Assembly: GCA_021464245.1 (NCBI GenBank) | Contig: JADCRB010000001.1 | Span: forward strand, 1,953,715 to 2,017,714 | Direction of reading: 5' to 3' | Source of the DNA: Carallia brachiata | Lineage: Eukaryota; Streptophyta; Magnoliopsida; Malpighiales; Rhizophoraceae | DNA: 64,000 bases | In this document: positions 22,453-34,354 of the stretch, in pieces | Layout of the letters: every line of letters begins with the position of its first letter | Position numbering within the stretch: position 1 is the stretch's first letter | Translations under genes and position numbers: made by a program | The notes under the pieces: generated by a model | Database searches by the model: none | Seen by the model: the letters and a program-made list of their open reading frames with translations, nothing else | Told to the model about the DNA's origin: nothing

Positions 22453-22835
22453 AGGGTGTGTTTGGAGCGGAAGGAAAAGAAGAGAAAGGAGGGAAAGGAG
22501 GAGAAAAAAAAAAAGAAAGTGATAAAAAATAAAATTGTTTAGAGTGATAGAGAAAGTTAAGAGAAAGAAAATAGGTGAAAGAAAAGGTAAATAGTAATTT
22601 ATGAGAGAAAAAGTGAAGAAAAAATAAAATTATTTGGAGTGGTAGAAAAATGTGAGAGAAAAAAAATATGGTAAAAGAAAAGGTAAATAGTAATTTGTGA
22701 GAAAAAGTAAAGAGAAAATAAAATTATTTGGACTGGTGTAGAAAATAATGAGAAAAAAAAATAAAAAAAAATTAAATAATAATAATTATATTTTTCTTTC
22801 CTCTTTAATTTTTTCTCACACACTAAACACAGTAA
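22453..22835. mobile_element. MITE-like element with internal ~95-bp tandem repeats
   Basis: Starts near GAGGGTGTGTTTGGAGCGG. Its right end read inward is CTTACTGTGTTTAGTGTGTG, a loose inverted pair. The inside holds about three tandem units of roughly 95 bp (starting near 22527, 22619 and 22714). Each has AAAATAAAATTnTTTnGA, then GAGAAAG and GGTAAATAGTAATTT. Open frames here are lysine-rich or phenylalanine-rich low complexity and are not genes. Confidence 0.55.
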
Positions 22836-23592
22836 GTCCTCAAAGTCTTTGTCCTCCTAATCGATGTCCTCGCCTTCCAGCCAATCACGCGCTTAAATAC
22901 TTAAACATTATTGCCTAGCTCATTTTAAAAAAATTTATAAGTAGATATATATTTTATTTAATAATATAAAATAATTTACTTTTTTAAAAAAAATTCAATT
23001 ACTTTGTCACTTTTGACCAAATGTACACTAATAAAAATAAGACTTAGTTTTTTCTAAATGTTTTCAGTAAGTAACATTCTTGTAAGGGTCATCTCACCAA
23101 TGCAGTTGATACGACTTGATTATAAGAGAACCAAAAAAAAAAAAAAAGATTACTATGACGGTGAGGGGCAGAGAGCCAGAGACGTATGATTGGGAGCAAT
23201 GGTTCCCCTCTCAAACAGTATGTCTATCCATTTTGCAGGTCTTACCACTCATTTTGAGTTATTTAGATACATATGGTCCCCCTCAAGCTCACTAAAGTCT
23301 AATCCACTATAAGCGAAAAAAAAGAAAGTTGAATTCTGCCTTTGGTGAGATTCGCTAAAAGTAGAACAATTATACTAGATTTGTGCTTTAGAAATAATTG
23401 TTGAAGTCCTTCAACTTTGCTTTTTTTGGCCATAAAGCCAGCCTATGCATAATGTCGTCACTGTGCAAATGTTGCAAAAGTATGTAGATACAGTTTTTTT
23501 TTAAGCTTTGCAAATGTTGAAGTTTTGGACTTCTATAGTGGCAATTCAATGAAGTACAGCTCTCCCTTGCAAAGCCACCTAGCACCAAAAGA
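22836..23592. other. Intergenic, nothing supported
   Basis: Mixed AT-rich sequence with homopolymer runs. A 66-codon minus frame at 23388-23588 has no domain. Confidence 0.55.
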
Positions 23593-23599
23593 CTCCAAT

Positions 23600-23710
23600 C
23601 TCCCCCCCCCCCCCCGGCGGGGCGCCGGCGGCAACTGAGCTGTCAAACCCTTTGGCAGCCCCCAAAGGGGGCCGCGGCCCTTCTGCGTCAAAAGAGGAGG
23701 CGGCCCTTTA
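23600..23710. other. GC-rich anomalous patch with C-run and palindromes
   Basis: About 110 bp of very high GC inside AT-rich DNA. It begins with a run of about 14 C, then has GGCGGGGCGCCGG and a self-complementary CCTTTGGCAGCCCCCAAAGG. It could be a short inserted element, a strong hairpin, or an assembly artefact around the C-run. No coding content is recognised. Confidence 0.6.
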
Positions 23711-23723
23711 ACTTTACCGAAAA

Positions 23724-24048
23724 TGAAAATCACAATGTTATTTCATGAATGCTAACAACAGATTTGCTCGTCTCACCATTTATAACGCGGTGTTTTTTTT
23801 TTTTTTTTGTTTACACATCAATCATTTGAAACTTCGTTAATATGAAAAATCCAACAATAACAATCTAGAGACGGTTCAGGCGGATTGTTAATCTAGTCTT
23901 TATTAAAGTCTCTTCTTTAATTGTCTAGGAATCCAATCCATGCGTGGGTCTATTTGCATTCCTCGGAATCATGCCTTGTTTGACACCACGTGAAAATCAC
24001 AATGTTATTTCACGAATGATAACAAAGATTTGCTCGTCTCCCCATTTA
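23724..24048 (+). repeat. ~57-bp direct repeat, copies near 23724 and 23992
   Basis: GAAAATCACAATGTTATTTC followed by A[T/C]GAATG[C/A]TAACA and GATTTGCTCGTCTC occurs twice, 268 bp apart. The first copy lies just after the GC-rich patch, so the intervening segment looks like a duplication or an insertion that copied its target. Confidence 0.7.
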
Positions 24049-24149
24049 GCAATTAGCAATTTAGCACGCGTGGTTCGACACCACGTTCCAACGGTTTCAG
24101 TTTCCAAAGTTCCCATAAAAGGGTACATACAATACAATTCATAACAGTT

Positions 24150-27080
24150 ATGAAAATTTTTATTTTGATTTTTTTAAAAATAAATATAATTTATTTATAA
24201 TTTTATATTATATAATAAATAAAATTTACTTAAATAAAAAATTAAAAAAATATTTAAATAATATTAAATTATAAATTATTTTATTTATTAAAAAATAAAA
24301 TAAAATAAACATGTACTAAGTATGTGAAAGCATCCGGACTCCGCTTTCCGCATTCCTTTACTTTATGCCATGCTTTGCACGGTTGGCCAAAATTATTAGT
24401 ATTGATATTTAAAAGTGGCGACAAAAGCAATTCTAACGTGTAAAAAACTCAACCATTTTTCGGTACAAAAGATAATAATTTACATGGTGATAAAGATTAA
24501 GTACACTACACCAGACCTGAAAGCTGGCTCACAAATTTGTCCCGTCTCTTGATTTGCGAACACCAGTCTGACCGAGGCTTCAGACATCACTAGCCTTGAC
24601 AGTCCTACCGTTAATACTTTTGAGAGCATTATTATGTAAGACGAAATTCAATAGATGGAGAATAGATAAAATTTTATTTTGTTAATCAGTTAATTTATTT
24701 GTATAATTAATTTATTTATTTATATAATAAAATATTTAATTTTTATAATAAAAAATATATAAAAAAGTATTTCAAATTTTTTTCTCAATAATTTAATATT
24801 TTATTATACAAATAAACTAATTAATTATATAAATAAATTTTTTTTATCTATTTCCTATCTACCAAATTCCGCCCACCTATCTTTTCTATACTTTTAAATA
24901 ATCATGCTTTACTGATTTAGACTTCAAATCTGATATTCTTTAGCTTTTGTAGTATTTTGTCAGTGCTCAATTTTGATCTAGCTTTAGGACTACTTAACCT
25001 TTGCTTTGTTTGATTAAAAAAAAAATAAAAACTATAATTTCATTCGTTATTTTTATGTATTTTAAAATTTTTATTCATAATATTTTTTTTATTTTAAATT
25101 TTACATTTAACGTTTTTTCTGTCAATTTATTTCATTATTTTTTGTCAGTTGACCGTTAAATATAATACGTAACAATTCAATTAGCGATACATTTAATACT
25201 TTTATATAATTAAAAGAAAGAGATTGAAAAGAAAAGACACATGAAACAGATTGTCGGCTGTTAGATGATAATATGTTGTTGATGTTGACTATAAATAAGA
25301 TGATATAGCACTGATTAGATTACCATATATCATACTTAATAATCAACTAATAAAAAAAGATAAAAAAAATTAATAAAGAAAACATTGAGGGTGGAATTTA
25401 AAATAAAAAAAATGTTGTAAGTAAAATTTTTAAAATACGTAAAATTGATGGATGAAATTATAATTTTTGCCAAAAAAAAAAAAAAACCTTTGCTTTGCCC
25501 ACGAAGTATTATCTTTGGTGATTTCTTATGACATAGAAATAGCGTAGATTGCATATATAATGTAAGATCTTGTAATGAATACGAAATATAGTAATGATAT
25601 GAATTACCCAATATTGAATACTAATAATAATATCAACAATTATTAAAGATAACAGCATGATGATAATTCTGAATATTTTTTCTACTCGTAACCTGAATTT
25701 GAATTTTAGTAGTAGCGTCTGGAGATTTTAATTTTTAAATTTATCTGATTTGACTGTTGACTTCATACTATTAGTTGTAGAGTTAACAATCGCCTTAATT
25801 GATTTAAGGGAGGTCCGTTCGGATTTAACAATATTATTCAAGTAGTATGATCTTTTTTATAAGTTAAATTAAATAAAGTATACGAGAAAACTTCCGCATC
25901 AGTTCGTATATTTAATGACCGATATATTTATAATAATTTTTTTTTCAAAATAATAATAATTATAATAATATCAGCAAAACAACGGTTCTCCTCTTTTTCC
26001 ATATTTGCTGAGCTCCCCATATTCTTGTACAGTCAAAAAGGGATCGATTTCGTAAAAGATAAGATCAGTAAATGCAAATTCACCGAAATTCCATCTTTGT
26101 GAGATCGTCAATATTGTACCAAGGGTTTATTTAAAGTATACCGAATCAGTATAGCTATCCTTCTTCTGACACAGCAACGCAACTTCAATCAGTAATAAAG
26201 TCCTAAAAACCTTCTTTCTTCTTACAGTATTATTTATGGCATACATCAAAGAGATGGGCTTGCTTAGCTTTTAACTGGTAGGGCCTCCGACATAGAAACT
26301 TTAAGAGATATACAAATACTATTTATTGAAATTACTCACTATTGTAGCTTGCATGTGTTCTCCTTTGAAATTAGTAATTGAATCTAATTCTTCTACTTAA
26401 ATAATCACATCGTCGTCTTTCCTTGATAAAATTTTGTGTATCTCATTTGTCATTTCGTCAAATCTCGAGAAAAATTGGCATCAATTATTTTAAGTTTAAT
26501 CGAAATTTAGGGAACTATCATTCTTTTTCAACCAATTTTCAGGATTAAATTTAAGGGTCTTGATCAGTAGACAACTTGCTATTTGAATCCATCATAATTC
26601 ATGTACTTTTTATTTATTTTGAGAGTTCAATTGAAGAATCTCATCTTTTTTTGTAATTTCATTTTACATTGTTAGTGGCCAAACATTTGGGTTTAAAGTA
26701 GTTCGAATCCTTCCACCTACCTTTCTTTAGTGCTCTATCTTCATCTTTATCCTACTTTTGTTGTCTAATTTAATGGACCTCTTTAGCTCTTTTATTCACA
26801 TCTTTTTACATTTGGCCGACGTACAGGCGTTATCCCCATCGTGTTGTGTGGGCACTAATCATGACCGCATTGTCTTAAATAGTTCTGAAACGGTTTAATC
26901 CTTTACACCAACTTTTGTTTTTTAGTTATTTTTGGCTTCGGTATCTTGGTCAGAATCTTTTCTTCAGTAGTTCATGTTTATTCTTTTTTTATGTCGATTA
27001 AGGTAGCCCATTGTGTCTTAAAACTTAATACATCTAAGATAAAATTTTAATTCTAATAACTTCGTGTCCTCAAAAGGACT
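24150..27080. other. AT-rich intergenic, nothing supported
   Basis: Nearly 3 kb of AT-rich sequence with no recognisable gene or bounded element. Frames seen are low-complexity. Confidence 0.6.
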
Positions 27081-27230
27081 GATGTTTATTCATTTGTTGC
27101 AACTACTGAGGGTAGAGCTTTGATGCGTACGTGTGCCACTTACTATTGGGAGTCATGCTTATTCTTTTGTTGTAACTATTGAGCGTGGAGCTTTAATGCG
27201 TGTGCCGCTTACTTCATTATGGTGCTTAAT
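27081..27230 (+). repeat. ~84-bp imperfect tandem duplication
   Basis: ATGTTTATTCATTTGTTGCA..CTACTGAGGGTAGAGCTTTGATGCG, then GTGTGCCACTTACT, is followed by a second copy from about 27167 with scattered changes. No function is apparent. Confidence 0.6.
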
Positions 27231-27887
27231 TATTTTGTATAATTCATTTATTTAACTGTAAGCATCCCAAAAATAATGACACTCAAAGCATATACACATG
27301 CCTCCACCACAATGACTGCAACAGCCCCACAAAACTCAAAACCTGATTTGACGAGCAATTTTGAAGCAGCAATATGAGTAAAGTGAGTTGTCCGGGACAT
27401 ATAAGCTTTGGTTAGCGAGAAAACCAGGGAATTTTAATTTGTGGATTGGCTTAATATACCGTTATCGGCCTTGTGACATGCCTGTTTTCCCCAGCTGGGT
27501 AACATATTGCAAAGGCCCTGGACAAAAGGCCCCATTTATTTGTCCCGACAGTTGTATAATGCGTGACACTTGATTCACTGGGCTTCTGATTCAATCAGTT
27601 CGGCCTGATTATTAATATAGGTTACAATCTTTAAGAATTCTCAATTGAAAACGAATATATATATATATTCACTTAAGTGGCCACTATAAATCTGGCCCAT
27701 TTTTCGAATTATGAGAATGATGCAATAAAATGTTGATCCAACAATCTGGGCCCCCTTATTTTACTTGGGCTGAGAAATTTTATTACATTTTATTCCTTCC
27801 TTCCTTCCTTTCTGTCTCTTTTTCAAATATTATCCCCTGATGTTCAAACCCATTTGAAAACTGGATCTATCATCAAAAGAGAAAAGT

Positions 27888-28302
27888 TGGTGATTCAAAA
27901 TTTAGTCAGTTGAACAGAAATTAAAACCGATGGAACTAGTATTTAAAAATAAATATATATTTATAAAAGTAATTAATAAAATAACAATTATATATGATAA
28001 ATTTTTATTAAAAATCATTTCTAATAATTAAATTCATTTTTTTTGAATTTAGGACTCCATCCTAAATTAAATAAAGTTTTGAGGTTAAATTATAATTTTT
28101 GATATTTGTGACTTAAACAACTCTAACTACAAACCGACCCGATTTTCTTGATTTTTTAGCCGATTTTATCTAACTTTCCCAATTTTGACAGATTTAGTTT
28201 CTGTCTAGCTTTTTAAATCAAAACAAACTGGTAACCTAACCAGTTCATTATTAAACGAACTTAACCAGTTAGTTTAGTCCGGTTTTTAAAATACTGTTCA
28301 AA
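27888..28302. repeat. Decayed member of the AACCGGT/hAT-like repeat family
   Basis: The left part has ACCGATGGAACTAGTATTTAAAAATAAATATA, laid out as in the 9606-10066 element. The middle carries GAGGTTAAATTATAATTT. The right part has AACCAGTTCATT and AGTTTAGTCCGG. Ends and target duplication are no longer clear. The gaps 27231-27887 and 28303-29242 hold no supported gene; the 79-codon frame at 28320-28559 is unrecognised. Confidence 0.5.
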
Positions 28303-29242
28303 ACTAATATGACAATGTATTGCCATGTGATAAATTCGATGTACTAATTCCATGTCATAAATCGGGCACATTATTACATTGCACAAAACCATCCGCCCGC
28401 CTTATCCCTGTCTATTTTCACATCTCTATATCTCACTGCAATCTCTGCAGGTATGAGCTATGTGTGTCGGTATATATTCAAATTAGTAACCATTTTTGCT
28501 TCTTTTGTCTACACAAAAAATTTGAAAGATTTGACGTAGAGTTCACGAGAGCGTTTTAGAAGAGCAGTGGCTTATCCATATTCCTAACATCGACCCACTT
28601 GAAAAAAGGCCTCGTTAAAACGACTTTTTTTGGGGTTCAGCTACTTCTTCCGGTCTAATGGGAGAAGTCTTGTTGACTAAAACGACCGGGCCCACCCAAT
28701 TCTACAAGCCCATAACCTGGTTTATACTATACTATTGGTTTGAACTTTTGCCAGCCGAGTTCCTTTTTTTTTTTTTTTTTGTCTGATTTGATAATTAATT
28801 GATAGATATCTAAGAGTTTGATATAGTAACTAAACATTAGTTAATTTGATGTATTACCATGATAAATCAATTTATTTAATAATTATTTTATATGTATTCA
28901 AAACACATATTACAACAAATAAAAAGAGACTTAAAATAAGTGGGGATCGAACTCCAACATCTTTCCTCACATAATAAAGACGAACCATCTGTTTTACACA
29001 GCAAATTCATAATTATTTCGTACGTGATAACAAATGATGCATTAACACAAACAATACCAGCCAAAGTCGAAAAGACAAACACATTATCATTATTTTTTTT
29101 TTTTAAGAACAAAGAAAAGACAAAGACATCACCAACCTAGGTGAGCATGACTTTTCTACTGTGGAAGAAAAAGACCGAAACAGTAGAACAAAAGTAGTAA
29201 GAATCGGCAACGCCACTCCCCCATCTCCAGCGGCTCTCCGCT

Positions 29243-30903
29243 CTACATTCGACTGACTCTTGAAGAGCCCATGGCCTTGGCAATTTCCCTGAGCGCAGCC
29301 TTCTGTATCTTACCCGTGGAGTTTATGGGAAGCTCGTCTTTAATAACCACGGTCTTGGGCACCATGTAGTGAGGCATCTTTTCCCTGCAGTACTTGATAA
29401 TATCCTTCTCACTTGGCTTGTTAATGACCTTATCTTTGAATGACACAAACGCACACGGCGTCTCTCCCCAGAATTGATCCGGTCGAGCCACCACAGCAGC
29501 GTCCTTAACAGCCGGATGACCGTATATCACAGATTCCACCTCCACGCTGCTGATATTCTCTCCGCCGCTGATGATCACATCTTTGGATCGATCCTTGATT
29601 TCTAAATACCCATCTGGGTGCATCACCCCAACGTCACCCGTGTAGAACCAACCGTCGTCTTTCATGCTGGAGTTCGTGGCGCCTGGGTTTTTGAGATAAC
29701 CCAACATCACGCATCCGCCTCTTAAGACAATCTCGCCGAGCGTGGACCCGTCTCGTTTCACGCTCTTTCCGGAATCGGGATCGACCACGTCCACTTCGGC
29801 GGACCCAGCAATGCCCACTCCTTGTCTCGCTTTCAGCCTGGCTCTCTCGCTTGCCGGTAACCGATTCCATTGGGGCTTCCAAGCGCAGGACACCACCGGG
29901 CGCTGCCGTTTCGGTTAGGCCGTATCCGTGAGTCACCACGAAGCCCCGCGACTCGATCCGTAGCAGCACGAAGGCCGGAGGAGGAGCTGCGGCGGTTAGA
30001 ATCTGAACCGGGTTCTTGAGGGGTTCGTCGTCAGGGGAGTTTGCTAGCATGTTTAGCACCACAGGTGCACCGCACATGTGAGTGACACCGTGTCTTGATC
30101 AAGCCGTAGATTGTCGGAGCGTCGAGTTTACGGACGCAGATGTTGATCCCACCGACAGCTGCCATCCCCCACGGAAAGCTCCACCCATTGGCGTGGAATA
30201 TCGGTAGGGTCCACAAATAGACAGGTTGTTTAGGTACACTCCAATCAATCAAACAAGTGAGGGCGACGACGTAAATACCTCTGTGGCTCAGGACGACGCC
30301 TTTGGGAGCCGAAGTGGTGCCCGACGTGTAGTTTAGTGCCATTGGGTCCCACTCGCTCCGAGGCCGGACCCACTCGAACCCAGGATCGCCTTTCTCCACC
30401 ATGGCTTCGTATGTGGAACTGAATCCAACGGGCAGAGATGTTGACAATCGCGGCGCCTCATCATTGTCGTCGATGAGGACGAGGGGCGGCCGTGGAACAT
30501 CACGCGGAAACAAAGCCATGGCCTCGAGCACGAGATCGCGTGAGAGGCAGTCAACGAAGACGAGCTTTGACTCGCAGTGAACTAGGAGTATGGAAATCGT
30601 ACGCGCGTCCAGGCGCGTGTTGATGTTGTTGAGGACAGCCCCGGACATGGGCACGGCGAACTGGATCTCGTACATGGCGGGGATATTGGGAGCAACGACG
30701 GACACCACCTGGCCACGCTTGATGCCCCTTGATGACAGAGATGAAGCTAATTGGAGACATCGACGGTGGGTCTGAGACCAGGTGTAGGTGGTGTTGTTGT
30801 AGACGATAGAAAGGCAATCGCCGTAGGCAGTCGCTGCCCTTTCCAAGAAATCTATCGGCGTGAGAGGGGGCGAGTTTGCTGCCCTTGGCTTCAGCTCCTC
30901 CAT
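29243..30903 (-). pseudogene. Frameshifted paralogue of the peroxisomal acyl-activating enzyme
   Basis: Tandem relative of the intact gene at 15868-17550. The N-terminal 270 or so codons are open from ATG 30903 (MEELKPRAANS), including YTSGTTSAPKG and the DWSVPKQPVYLWTLPIFHANGW region. Near 30091-30095 two bases are missing relative to the intact copy, shifting the frame. Near 29891-29906 one extra base shifts it again. The rest is then open in a third frame through ISGGENISSVEVESV and STGKIQK to a C-terminus SRM, a weaker PTS1-like end. Total length fits a single 553-codon gene apart from these indels, so decay is recent or the indels are sequencing errors. As written it cannot make a full-length enzyme. 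Confidence 0.88.
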
Positions 30904-30963
30904 TTTTTTGTATCTTCCCTCGGATTGTCGGGTATTTTTTGTTGTTATGAACTTAAGATGATG

Positions 30964-30971
30964 ATTATATA
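30964..30971 (-). promoter_or_regulatory. Possible TATA box of the AAE paralogue
   Basis: TATATAAT on the minus strand, about 60 bp upstream of the ATG. This suggests that the promoter of the broken copy is still recognisable. Confidence 0.4.
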
Positions 30972-30984
30972 CTAAGATTAAGAT

Positions 30985-32250
30985 ATGAAGGGGGAGAGGG
31001 AGTGGAATACATACTTTTTTTTATTTTTAGACAATTTTAGTTTTCATTAAATATAATCTGTTGACGGCGAAAAAAAAATATGGCTAAGATAAGTTTCACC
31101 GTCGATTCAACGGTCAATCAAGGATGCCATCTTAGTGGAAGCTCCATTTTTTTTTTGTTTTGACCGAAGTGGAAGCTCTGTTGCTAGTGTGGAATTAGGA
31201 TGTCCGTATAATTTTCTTACAAACCAACTAACACGTTTATAATGGGTCTTCCACTTTATAATAATTATATATGTGCCTTACACTATCATAGGTGACAGTG
31301 TAAAAATAATTTGACGTGTTAATTTTAATATTAATTTAAATTTAAGTATTTGTGTCGCCTATTTTTCTCGTAATGGGATATATTCAGTGTGAGTATTGTA
31401 TATAAATTTAAAACTCGTCAATATTATAATTAAATTTAAGAGATTCGCTTTAATTTAGTAATACTCCAGTAACAAATTCTCTTATAAAAAATTGAATAAA
31501 AATATCAATAACTTAAAAAACGATATCGACCTACAGATTCAATATTTGTCATAACAGTGATGAATTTTTTTTTGTTATTCAATATCACGTAATTTATTCG
31601 TTTTTGTTAGTTGGCCCTTTCTTTATATATCAATTCGATAAATTAAGAATTTCCATGGTTTGTCTCCCACCATTCTTACCCGTTGATTCTAGTGACTGTT
31701 TTCTTTGGTTTTTTTCGGTTGTTTTTCTTTTTTGAACCAAATAAAGATTGATAAATGCATATGCCGTTAGCTTCCAGACAAGAAATTAAATTAAAAAGTT
31801 TCTTGTTGTCGCTTCACTAGCCTGAATTCTTTTTGACTATCATTTTGGGTCCATCTTCAAACTTTTGCTCATTAAGTGCAGGAATTGAGTAATGTTATTA
31901 ATTTGCTGAAAAACTGCCAATGAGTTATTGAATGTTTCCTTATTATGGTTAGATCACTGTCTTAAAGGGATAAACAAATTTAAAGAACCCCAAAAATGAG
32001 AGGGAAAAAAGAGAATGAATAACCATTAAATTGTCTCCGAGGTGCATGATGAAAGCAATAAAATAACTAAGGATATCAAATTCATGTAATTTTTTATAGC
32101 AAACAAAATTAATTTGTGTATTACATTTTAAACTGCATGCCATCCATAAAGAATTTAATCGGTCACCGAACTTAATTTGCCTCATTTTATTCTAGGATTT
32201 TGTTAAATGAATTCGACCGCAAAACAAGCCCACTTTTTGTGTACTTTCAA
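30985..32250. other. AT-rich intergenic, nothing supported
   Basis: Region upstream of the broken AAE copy. No gene or bounded element recognised. Confidence 0.6.
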
Positions 32251-32269
32251 TCCTAATTTTTTTTTAGGA

Positions 32270-32900
32270 ATTAAGCTTGCGCTGCAACTCTAGAGACTTG
32301 AGGCCAAGCGACCCCTCTTAAATCTTGTGCCAGTAAAGCCTGAACCCCAGCAGGTGGGGTAGGTAAGTCGTGTAAACCAGGCGAGAGAGATCTTGCAAAA
32401 CTTGCTAAGCAATCAGCCGCCGGACTAATCAATTTTTTAGACCTAAATTTTTATAATTTTTTCTATTTGAGACTTAAACATTTTAAGTGTTCTATTTAAA
32501 GTCTAAACTTTTATTTTTTTTTCTATTCAACTCCTTTTATATGATTTACTATTAACTTTTCCGTTAGATCTAACGGAAATAGGATTAAAGTTAACGAAAA
32601 AATTAACAGTTTTACTGTAAAAAGACTTGAATAAAAAAAAATAAAAATTTAAGTCTTAAATAAAAAACTTAAAAAATTTATTCTTCAAATAAAAAAATTC
32701 ATAAAGATTTAAATTTAAAAAATTGATTATCCCAATCAGCTGCCTTATTTCCCTCGCGATAGCAACCAGATTGGAATATGGATGGGTCGGTGGGACTCCG
32801 TGAGCCACGGCCTCTAACGCCAGCCTAGAATCCACCTCAAGCCAAAGATAAAGAACTCCAAACTGCCACGCAAGCTGCAAACCTAATTTTAAGATAAGAT
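32270..32900 (-). mobile_element. LINE-derived RNase H remnant, interrupted by a MITE
   Basis: On the minus strand, about 32745-32880 reads LAWQFGVLYLWLEVDSRLALEAVAHG, the E-x-DS motif of plant LINE RNase H domains. It is followed in another frame by SREGNKAAD. After the inserted MITE, 32270-32412 continues DCLASFARSLSPGLHDLPTPPAGV and ends near RGVAWPQVSRVAA. Frameshifts are present and no reverse transcriptase is left. The A-rich 3' tail would be the T run near 32258-32266. Confidence 0.7.
32422..32733. mobile_element. Mutator-like foldback MITE, 312 bp, nested in the LINE remnant
   Basis: Ends are GGACTAATCAATTTTTTA at the left and, read inward from the right, GGGATAATCAATTTTTTA. The element is close to a long palindrome, centred on CCGTTAGATCTAACGG (about 32561-32576). 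Flanks AATCAGCCGCC (32411-32421) and AATCAGCTGCC (32734-32744) form an 11-bp duplication with one change. A 9-11 bp duplication suits Mutator-like elements. Host coding sequence (an AAD motif) is repeated on both sides as expected from the duplication. Confidence 0.75.
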
Positions 32901-34348
32901 GATGACTTCATTCTAACGCAAAAGCCCTTTTTTTTTTTTTTCTTTTTTGGCGCTCTTGATGACAATGGAAGGCATGTGGCCAGAAAATTAAAAATACTAA
33001 CTCCGAGCCATGTAGGGCAAAGCTGCCACAACTTCTTTTTTTTTTTTTGTAAAAAAAAAAATTCAATTACAAGTGTGTCGATTATCGGATTTCTAGGTTA
33101 AACTCGGGGGAAGCTCTTGTTTGAACAACTTGTTTAACGATTCTCAAAAGAGCCAGACCTACTACGCGAGCACTAATAAAACCAATGAAAGTTTGTCATT
33201 AGTGTCTCGACAGGCGAATTTGATTTCAAATACAACTCACAGACTTTTGTCATCTTTGTGGCCACTTTGTGCATTGATAAATGGAATGTATACTGTACTG
33301 TGGCTTGAACCTAGAACACCGAATATAAAAATATACTGATTTATTAGTGAACATTCACATTATAATTTCTTTTTGATCTTACACAAACAACCAATGACCT
33401 GAATCCCTTGACTCCCTTGACTCAAGGACACTGTGCTCCCCTTCATAATGGGACCATGGTCCTCGGTGGCTGCTCCAACTCCCAACAACTCACTGGCATC
33501 TAAGTCCCCCAAGATGCCAAACAAATCGGCCAGCCAAGCCGCCCTAATTAGATCTTTCTTTGGTCGTCTGCCCTAATTAGATCTTTCTGTAGCAGAATGT
33601 TGACTTCAATTGTTGCGTTTCGGCTAACGCGAAGGCCTTTTTGTTACATGTCCGCAGGCATAAAGCTTTGTAAGCTGAATGGGCCTAGTAAGGGTTTACC
33701 GGAGCTACTTGTAAGGCAACCAAAAAGGCTTATCTTTACCATCATTAGAATATCAGAAAATTTTTTGACCAAAAAAAAAGAATATCAGAAAATTTTTTTC
33801 CTATTAATTTTGGGGATACTTAATTTTGTTGATAGGGATACTGTTGTTGCTGTTACTTTTTCTAAGAATAGGAATTGAAGAATTTGGTAAAAATTTTTAA
33901 GTTATCATTGACATTCCATTTTCGTTCAATTAACAGCTATTAAGAAAAGTAAGATGAGGTTAATTTTTTTATCAACTACTGATAATAATAAAATTATGAA
34001 ATTGCCCCTTTAAGCAACGAAGAGGACAGACAGCCATTAATAGGGATGTTTGCGAAATAGATTGGTCGGTTTTAAACTATATATGCATCTAATCTGCCAT
34101 CACCGGATTGAACAATTCTTCATCCACATCTAATCTGTTATCTTATCCAATTTGCCCAATCCAATCCGCTATTAGTTGATTGGATTAGTCGGTTTTGACA
34201 AATTAGGTGGAAAAAAATATATGTTTCAACTTCCAACGAAAACAATCTTAATTTAAACAAAACAGAAAGCTTCCTATTTCCCAAGATAGCAAGCTTCCAA
34301 CAAGGCAACTTCATTCAAAAAAATCAACCCAGCAAAAAAACTAAAGGA
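32901..34348. other. Intergenic, nothing firmly supported
   Basis: Contains A/T homopolymers (33030-33060) and a short duplicated string CCCTAATTAGATCTTTCT at 33541 and 33571. TTTTTGACCAAAAAAAAAG near 33763 resembles a retroposon 3' end. A 93-codon plus frame at 33597-33878 has no recognisable domain. Confidence 0.5.
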
Positions 34349-34354
34349 ATGAGA

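Noticed and set aside
22297..22823. Frames of 74-81 codons in the 22.4 kb repeat
   Set aside because: Lysine/glutamate- or phenylalanine/serine-rich low complexity from A- and T-rich tandem units.
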